10,886 bases of DNA, from NCBI GenBank assembly GCA_013375405.1, contig JABXJU010000143.1, positions 1 through 10,886 on the forward strand, written 5' to 3'. The notes beneath the pieces are model-generated. The model searched no databases and was not told where the DNA came from. It saw nothing but the letters and a program-made list of their open reading frames with translations. Origin of the DNA: Candidatus Helarchaeota archaeon. Lineage in GTDB: Archaea; Asgardarchaeota; Lokiarchaeia; Helarchaeales; HEL-GB-A. The position numbers were made by a program, and so were the translations under genes. Every line of letters starts with the position of its first letter. Positions within the stretch are counted from its first letter, which is position 1. Shown here piece by piece: positions 6,479 through 10,886 of this stretch.

Positions 6479-6498
6479 TTTTTTTTTCTTTTATTTTT
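6479..6498 (+). terminator. T-tract terminator of the Trp/Pro peptide gene
   Basis: A run of nine T, then C, TTTT, A and TTTTT lies 38 bases after the stop codon. T-rich tracts of this kind are the intrinsic archaeal termination signal. Confidence 0.6.
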
Positions 6499-6544
6499 CC
6501 TTATAAATAAAAAATCGATCTAATTGTTTTATTGTTCTAATTAC

Positions 6545-6569
6545 TTGGTTTCCTTGAGGGAAAAACCAA
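6545..6569. terminator. Hairpin between convergent peptide and radA genes
   Basis: Perfect 7-bp arms TTGGTTT (6545-6551) and AAACCAA (6563-6569), with a further CC/GG pair inside. On the plus strand it is followed by CTCTTTTATTT. It may be a back-up or bidirectional terminator. Confidence 0.4.
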
Positions 6570-6589
6570 CTCTTTTATTTAATATATTT

Positions 6590-6612
6590 GAAAAAAAATG
6601 AAGAAAAAGATG
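6590..6612 (-). terminator. T-tract terminator of radA
   Basis: On the radA transcript strand, directly after the stop codon, the sequence reads TTTTTC and then TTCATTTTTTTTC (eight consecutive T at 6591-6598). This fits archaeal intrinsic termination. Confidence 0.55.
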
Positions 6613-6615
6613 AAA

Positions 6616-7728
6616 TTAAGGATCCTCGATACCGTTTTCTGTAATTTCGAAAAGAGCCTCTCCCTCTGGGAGACATGGACTATCTATTAGGCGGGCTACA
6701 CGTTTACTACCCTTAGATTTCCTCAGATAAATACGGTAAGTTGATGAATGTGCAAGAATATGACCACCTACAGGTCGTGTAGGATCTCCAAAGAATACCC
6801 CTGGCGAATCCATGACTTGGTTGGTGATAAAAATTGCAACATTGTATGCTTCGGCAATTCGTAAGAGCTTATGAATGAATTTGTTCAATTTCTGCTGCCG
6901 TTCACTTAAGGTTCCACGTCCAATATATTCAGCTCTGAAATGGCTCATGACTGAATCTACAATAATTAATTTAACATTTTTCTCTTGAATTAATTTTGGA
7001 GAAGTGTCAATAATAACTATTTGATGGTCACTATTATAAGCTCGGGCATAGAATACATTTTGTAAAACTTTCTTTACATCTAAATTATATCGCGCCGCAA
7101 TTTGGAGAAGGCGCTCTGGTCGAAATGTTCCTTCACTATCAACAAAAAGCGCCGATCCGTCCAATCCACCACTTTCTAAAGGAAGTTGTACCGTAATGCA
7201 AAGCTGATGTGCAATCTGCGTCTTTCCTGTTCTAAATTCTCCATAAAATTCCGCCATCGACCGAGTTTCAATACCTCCTCCTAGGAGGCCATCTAATTTT
7301 TCAGAACCTGTTGTTAATCTACTAATTTTTTTCCGCTCATCAAATAATTTTTCTGCAGTCATAAATCCAATATTCAATTTACTTCTTGCAGATAAGATTA
7401 CTTTTTGGGCTGTTGCTTCGCCAATACCTGTTGCCGCTGAAAGTTCTTTCGGCGATGCAACTGAAATCGCTTCATAAGTATTATATCCAGCTTCACCTAG
7501 TTTTTCCGCAATAGTGGGCCCTACTCCCGGGAGCTCTTCTAAATTTCCATTTGTTAGACCCGAACTTTCTGTAATATTTTCTGGGATATCATCAATTATT
7601 GAATTTTCTCCAACAATCTCATCTTCGATACGATCCTCTTCTATTGGATTATCCGTTAAGTCATCTAAACTAGTATCCAGTTTTTTTATTGCCTTTTTCT
7701 TCGAGGTATTTCCAACACTCTTTACCAT
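6616..7728 (-). CDS. radA: DNA repair and recombination protein RadA
   Basis: The archaeal RecA/Rad51-family strand-exchange ATPase, 370 residues. ATG 7728 has SD AGAGGG (7735-7740) 6 bases upstream. Residues ~63-115 form the helix-hairpin-helix DNA-binding domain (LPGVGPTIAEKLGEAGY, then TGIGEATAQKV). The polymerisation motif is FMTA (122-125). Walker A is GEFRTGKT (163-170); the usual RadA form is GEFGSGKT, so R/T replace G/S but the GKT is intact. The catalytic Glu is in DSEGTF (E199). Walker B is LIIVDS (254-259), followed by SHFRAEYIGRGTLSERQQKL. The DNA-binding loop region (TNQV to PTRPVGGHILAH) is present. The first ~60 residues are an acidic, probably disordered extension that makes it somewhat longer than typical RadA. 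It appears to be a single-gene transcript. Confidence 0.98.
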   Translation of the reverse strand: MVKSVGNTSKKKAIKKLDTSLDDLTDNPIEEDRIEDEIVGENSIIDDIPENITESSGLTNGNLEELPGVGPTIAEKLGEAGYNTYEAISVASPKELSAATGIGEATAQKVILSARSKLNIGFMTAEKLFDERKKISRLTTGSEKLDGLLGGGIETRSMAEFYGEFRTGKTQIAHQLCITVQLPLESGGLDGSALFVDSEGTFRPERLLQIAARYNLDVKKVLQNVFYARAYNSDHQIVIIDTSPKLIQEKNVKLIIVDSVMSHFRAEYIGRGTLSERQQKLNKFIHKLLRIAEAYNVAIFITNQVMDSPGVFFGDPTRPVGGHILAHSSTYRIYLRKSKGSKRVARLIDSPCLPEGEALFEITENGIEDP

Positions 7729-8031
7729 TAAAATCCCTCTGAATCAACGTTGAACAATTAACTTTCCTACTTAAACTCAATAGACACCTAGGAATAAGTG
7801 AAAATTTTATTTCCAAATTAAAAATCCATCTTCCATCAAAATTATCGGATAACTTTTATTCAAATCCATTCATAAAATATTTCTCCTTTTGTCGGAAAAA
7901 ATTCCATTATCTTACAAATTTTACTTTCTTATTTTACTAAGGTTGGCAAAAATCTTTCCTTTAATTTCCGTATGATTCTCCGGAGTTGATTTTTTTGGCC
8001 TTAAGAAAATCATTATCTTATCAAGTAGATA
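7729..8031. other. AT-rich intergenic region upstream of radA
   Basis: This region holds the radA SD (7735-7740). A weak TATA-like TTTAAG on the minus strand at about 7770-7776 predicts a start near 7748. A short T-rich section (about 7988-7996 on the plus strand) is of no clear role. I see no ORF or RNA gene. Confidence 0.5.
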
Positions 8032-8217
8032 CTATAATGCTGTGGAATCGGAGCAAGCAGATTTTTTACATTCATCGAAGAAATCGCATAAAATACAATC
8101 AAATCTGCTAATTTTAAAGGTTTTGGAATCTTGAAAACAAGGTGGAACTGCTCTTACATATATTGGTTGTAATCTCTTTACATCATCAATGTGCGGATTT
8201 TCACGAGCAGAAACCAA
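8032..8217 (-). CDS. Small cysteine-rich protein (possible metal-binding)
   Basis: 61 codons from TTG 8217. An in-frame stop lies one codon upstream, so this is the earliest possible start; GGTG about 6 bases upstream is a weak SD. Cysteines are at 27, 41, 44, 50 and 55: PPCF, then CILCDFFDEC, then C. The pattern C-x13-C-x2-C-x5-C resembles small zinc or Fe-S motifs of the PCF...CxxCxxxxEC kind found in many short archaeal and phage proteins. The N-terminal half (PHIDDVKRLQPIYVR) looks like ordinary protein. The function is unknown. A truncated remnant of a longer gene is possible given the start. Confidence 0.45.
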   Translation of the reverse strand: MVSARENPHIDDVKRLQPIYVRAVPPCFQDSKTFKISRFDCILCDFFDECKKSACSDSTAL

Positions 8218-8353
8218 TTTTTACACCATATATTTGTACCATTTTCACTATTTAAACTCCATATTTTCTACAAAATTTGTAAATATACCTAAAAACCCTC
8301 ACAGATCTCATATCAAATTAATTTTAAAATAGGTTACTATGATTCTAACATAG

Positions 8354-8369
8354 CAAAATGTTCATTTTG
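8354..8369. promoter_or_regulatory. Palindrome CAAAATG-TT-CATTTTG
   Basis: Perfect 7-base arms with a 2-base spacer lie 23 bases upstream of a TTG-started plus-strand frame. An A/T-rich TATA-like stretch (about 8317-8332) lies upstream of it. It may be an operator for that frame, or chance in AT-rich DNA. Confidence 0.35.
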
Positions 8370-8391
8370 AATGAAATAAGGTGTTGAAAAT

Positions 8392-8523
8392 TTGAGTGCT
8401 GATCAAGAATTTCCGGCGATAAAGGAAGTAAGATTGGAGCTATCGCTACCATGCTTGCAGAAAAAGTCCTTGATGCTGCCCGATCAGAAACTCCAGTGTG
8501 GCTGCCGATTCAATAGGGGCTAA
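8392..8523 (+). pseudogene. Short plus-strand fragment, probably a frameshifted gene remnant
   Basis: AAGGTG (8378-8383) lies 8 bases before TTG 8392, which opens 43 codons (LSADQEFPAIKEV onward, stop 8521-8523). From about 8403 a second phase, open to the TAG at 8514-8516, reads more like protein: SGDKGSKIGAIATMLAEKVL, then DAARSETPVWLPIQ, with a clear helix. A start in the first phase joined to the second by a one-base shift would give one continuous product. That suggests a decayed or truncated gene. I recognise no family. The rest of the 8218-8540 gap shows only AT-rich DNA and the palindrome at 8354. Confidence 0.35.
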
Positions 8524-8540
8524 AATAAAGAACTTATTGA

Positions 8541-9686
8541 TTACTTGAAGACTGTATTTCGGCCAATTCCAGTTGATATAATTTTGGATGCATCGATCTT
8601 TTCAGCGGGCGTTTCATTATTAACATCCAAATAGACGCCTGATAAAAACTCTTTAAGATTAAGCCCTAAATCGGCAGGAGTAAGAAAATCGCCAGGCGGA
8701 TATTTTTTATCAAATCGGATATTGGGATCTTTCTTTTTGAGGTTAGGATACTCGCAATTAATAGTTTGAATCGGGAATGGAATACCTTCGTTTTCAATTT
8801 GATCTTTGTAAATGGCAAAAAGTTCAGGAGTTCTTGTACTGATTAATTCAAAATTTTGAGGTTCAAAGGGTTGCACATAGAAATCCATATTTGTAGTTAA
8901 TGATGCGATTACCTTACAAAAATCGCTTCTCCCTTTATAAAAAAACATGTTAAACGCGGAAGGAAACGGGTGTAAACCAAAGGTGTAGTCGGGTAAGCCA
9001 TAACTATCTTTAGAGGCTCGACCATCGAAGGTCTCCCCAATACTTTCGTAGTTTGAGGGGATACACATCAAGTTTATAGCCCAGCTAGATACCACAGTTC
9101 CGACGTAATAATCTGAATTAGACCACTGGGGGGTTCTCTCATTCCGAATATCTTTTAAAACATCCATAAGCATATCAGCTGCTTTAAACAGGCCTTTCGT
9201 TCGCTGCGGAATTTCCCTTAATTTATATCCATACTTCATGTGCCGGCGATCTAGTATCTCATCATTTTGTCTTATCATAAACCAATCAATTGGTATTCCA
9301 TCTTCAATATGGCAATTTAATAAAACTAAAAGCTCTGCGCTATAATCATGGACGACCGCGAAGGTTATATCAGTGCTATCTCCCCCAAACAATCGCTGCG
9401 TGCCGATCACTAGATCGCTTCGAATGACAAGGGATGGAATCATTATTATATATGACAACACTTTCTCAGGTTGCGTGATCTTTCCTTCTAATACATCTTT
9501 AACTGTATGAATAGATTCATTTAATCGCGTTTCAAAAAAGCCAAAGATGCCTTCGTCCCCCATAGCCTCATAATTATCAACGCCTTCCCATCCTAATTTC
9601 TTGTAGACTCGCCAAAGAAATGAAAGCATGGGTAGATATGGCTTTAGATATAAATCATCGGGCATTTCACCATAAGTATGGACCAT
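8541..9686 (-). CDS. Uncharacterised 381-residue protein
   Basis: ATG 9686 has SD GGGAG (9694-9698) 7 bases upstream, and composition and codon use are clearly coding. It has no signal peptide or membrane segment, so it is probably cytosolic. Visible features: an aromatic N-terminus (DDLYLKPYLPMLSFLWRVYK), a helical section about 45-95, FGGDSTDITFAVVHDYSAEL around 105-125, DWFMIRQNDEILDRRHMKYGY around 140-160, and a C-terminal part with a KKYPPGDFLTPADLGL motif. Many conserved-looking D/E/H/W residues would suit an enzyme, but I find no known catalytic motif. It is divergent from the VOC-family gene across a 200-base gap. I do not recognise it and give no function. Confidence 0.85.
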   Translation of the reverse strand: MVHTYGEMPDDLYLKPYLPMLSFLWRVYKKLGWEGVDNYEAMGDEGIFGFFETRLNESIHTVKDVLEGKITQPEKVLSYIIMIPSLVIRSDLVIGTQRLFGGDSTDITFAVVHDYSAELLVLLNCHIEDGIPIDWFMIRQNDEILDRRHMKYGYKLREIPQRTKGLFKAADMLMDVLKDIRNERTPQWSNSDYYVGTVVSSWAINLMCIPSNYESIGETFDGRASKDSYGLPDYTFGLHPFPSAFNMFFYKGRSDFCKVIASLTTNMDFYVQPFEPQNFELISTRTPELFAIYKDQIENEGIPFPIQTINCEYPNLKKKDPNIRFDKKYPPGDFLTPADLGLNLKEFLSGVYLDVNNETPAEKIDASKIISTGIGRNTVFK

Positions 9687-9888
9687 AGAATCTCTCCCTT
9701 TTACTTTAGTATTCTTTTTTCTTTAATTCTTCTATTTTAAGATGTATAAATTTTACCCTTATTCCTATTTTTATTTTTGTTCAGAAAATTTCATTTTTAC
9801 AATAAAATTGCCGATTTATTTATGTTAAGTCATTTTAATATTCAAAATTAAGTTAAATCTTTTGTGCTGAGATGAGGTGATAAGTGCC
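9687..9888. promoter_or_regulatory. Divergent promoter region
   Basis: On the minus strand a TATA-like AATTTATACAT (about 9745-9756) serves the 381-residue gene. On the plus strand the AT-rich section at about 9815-9845 is likely to hold the promoter of the VOC gene. GAGGTGAT (9875-9882 region) is a near-perfect SD, ending about 7 bases before TTG 9889, and it decides that start. Confidence 0.45.
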
Positions 9889-10260
9889 TTGATAAACGTA
9901 ACACATTTTCATATACCCGTAGATGACATGAGGCGGGCAAAAAAATTTTATCGCGATGTTTTTGGATGGAACATAGAGGATACAGGAAGTGCATTTCAAA
10001 TAATGAAGATTGTACCTACAGACGATATGGGTGTGCCAAAAAAACCTGGAGCTACTTATGGCGCGTTATATAAACGGCAAAGATTAAATGATGCACCTTC
10101 ATTTGTGGTTGAAGTGCCCTCAATAGATGATTATATAAAAAAGGTGAAAACCGCCGGCGGAAAAATTATCACCCCCAAGGGCCCTGTTGGCCTTTTTGGG
10201 CTTCTCGCAGAAATACTGGATACTGAAGGCAACCTAATCGGTCTTTTTCAAAAAAATTAA
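9889..10260 (+). CDS. VOC (glyoxalase/bleomycin-resistance fold) family protein
   Basis: 123 residues from TTG 9889, chosen because GAGGTGAT sits just upstream; GTG 9877 would overlap that SD. It is a single VOC domain with two beta-alpha-beta-beta-beta modules. HFHIPVDDMRRAKKFYRDVF is the classic first strand and helix. The second module starts at SFVVEVPSIDDYIKKVKTAG, and AEILDTEGNLIGLFQ is the closing strand with the usual metal-site Glu. VOC proteins are usually metal-dependent lyases, dioxygenases, epimerases or resistance proteins; this one cannot be assigned a substrate. The length is typical for the family. It converges on the glycosyltransferase gene. Confidence 0.92.
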   Translation: MINVTHFHIPVDDMRRAKKFYRDVFGWNIEDTGSAFQIMKIVPTDDMGVPKKPGATYGALYKRQRLNDAPSFVVEVPSIDDYIKKVKTAGGKIITPKGPVGLFGLLAEILDTEGNLIGLFQKN

Positions 10261-10294
10261 AAAGTATGATCAGTGAGAAATTCTTATATATTTC

Positions 10295-10886
10295 TTATTC
10301 GTAGGTTTTTTTCGCATATTCGTCCTTCGTCTTAATATCCCTTCCAAGAAGGATATTGATATCACCTTTGAGCCACTTAGAAACGAGACTGATGTATCCT
10401 TCCTGCTCCATGCGTCTCACGGAAAGATTCACGAAGGTGCGGATATCATACACAATTTTCCCTAATTTTTTAATCCGGAAGGCAATTTCCACATCATCAC
10501 TATGCGGTAGTGATTTATATCCACCGCATTTCAAAAATGCCGATCTCCGAAAAGCCGAATTCGTTCCCGCTGTTCCATACAGCTTAAACAGAGTAATCCC
10601 TTGAATGAAACAGCGAAGAATAAAATAGGTTAATTTTGATTTCCAGCTTCTCTCAATAGGCCCATCCGGGCCGGTAACCGCAACGACCCGCTCATCTTGA
10701 AAATCTTCAAGAAAAATTTCTAACCATTGATTTGGAACGATACAATCTGCATCTGTTGTTGCAACAAAATCTGCCTTTGCCGCCAAAAATCCATCATTAC
10801 GTGCGCCACCAATTCCTTTACGTTTTTGAATAATTACTTTCGCCCCCATCTCTTCTGCAATCTCCCGTGTCCTGTCTGTTGAATTT
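10295..10886 (-). CDS. Family 2 glycosyltransferase, partial (N-terminus beyond right edge)
   Basis: The frame is open to the right edge and 12 further codons precede the first internal ATG (10849). They read NSTDRTREIAEE, the typical GT2 nucleotide-sugar segment, so the ATG is not the true start and the gene is cut by the window. Motifs seen: KGIGGARNDGF, the DxD metal/donor motif in TTDADC, an acceptor-side SDDVEIAFRI, and a C-terminal RRMEQEGYISLVSKWLKGD. About 196 residues are visible. Such enzymes add sugars from activated donors to lipids, proteins or glycans at the cytoplasmic membrane. A part in surface glycan synthesis or N-glycosylation is possible, not shown. No transmembrane segment is visible in the part present. 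Confidence 0.95.
   Translation of the reverse strand, partial: NSTDRTREIAEEMGAKVIIQKRKGIGGARNDGFLAAKADFVATTDADCIVPNQWLEIFLEDFQDERVVAVTGPDGPIERSWKSKLTYFILRCFIQGITLFKLYGTAGTNSAFRRSAFLKCGGYKSLPHSDDVEIAFRIKKLGKIVYDIRTFVNLSVRRMEQEGYISLVSKWLKGDINILLGRDIKTKDEYAKKTYE

Noticed and set aside
7514..7753. Plus-strand 79-codon ORF
   Set aside because: Serine-rich antisense shadow of the acidic N-terminus of RadA.
10356..10604. Plus-strand 82-codon ORF
   Set aside because: Antisense to the glycosyltransferase, whose motifs are clear.
1..10886. CRISPR array, insertion sequence, integrase site, tRNA or rRNA
   Set aside because: I saw no regularly spaced direct repeats outside the beta-helix coding repeats, no transposase, no terminal inverted repeats around a gene and no tRNA-like cloverleaf. 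A dedicated scan could still find a weak tRNA.

Overview
The window looks like a piece of an AT-rich archaeal genome, most probably from an Asgard (Promethearchaeota) lineage. The archaeal signals are a RadA recombinase, an archaeal-type wyosine tRNA enzyme (Taw2 type), an Lrp/AsnC regulator, TATA-like boxes and T-rich terminators. The Asgard signal is a divergent pair: a 122-residue profilin-like protein beside a 344-residue protein that starts with a gelsolin-like domain. Both are actin-regulator folds that are rare in prokaryotes outside Asgard archaea. Several genes use GTG or TTG starts, fixed here by well-placed Shine-Dalgarno (SD) sequences.

Left region (1-2926): the minus strand carries the first 808 codons of a large exported protein. 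It has a signal peptide, a beta-helix-like repeat region and a jelly-roll (LamG/ConA-like) region, and it is very rich in N-glycosylation sequons. The gene runs off the left edge. A 500-base gap follows with the SD for this gene and a doubtful 31-codon ORF.

Cytoskeletal region (2927-4487): the profilin-like gene (minus, with a strong hairpin/T-tract terminator) and the gelsolin-domain gene (plus) are divergent and share about 157 bases of control DNA. The gelsolin-domain protein has a proline-rich linker of about 85 residues, the class of sequence that profilins bind. An actin-regulation module is therefore a reasonable inference.

Centre (4490-7728): an Lrp/AsnC regulator (minus) has a cluster of TTGAAT-type inverted repeats upstream. 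Taw2 (minus) follows, then a small unlisted plus-strand gene at 6309-6440. That gene encodes a 43-residue peptide with one hydrophobic segment and a Trp/Pro-rich tail, and its SD lies inside a near-perfect inverted repeat. RadA (minus) converges on it.

Right region (7729-10886): a small four/five-cysteine protein, a decayed-looking plus-strand fragment preceded by a palindrome, an unrecognised 381-residue protein (minus), a VOC/glyoxalase-fold protein (plus) and a family 2 glycosyltransferase (minus, cut by the right edge). I saw no CRISPR, insertion sequence, rRNA or tRNA.
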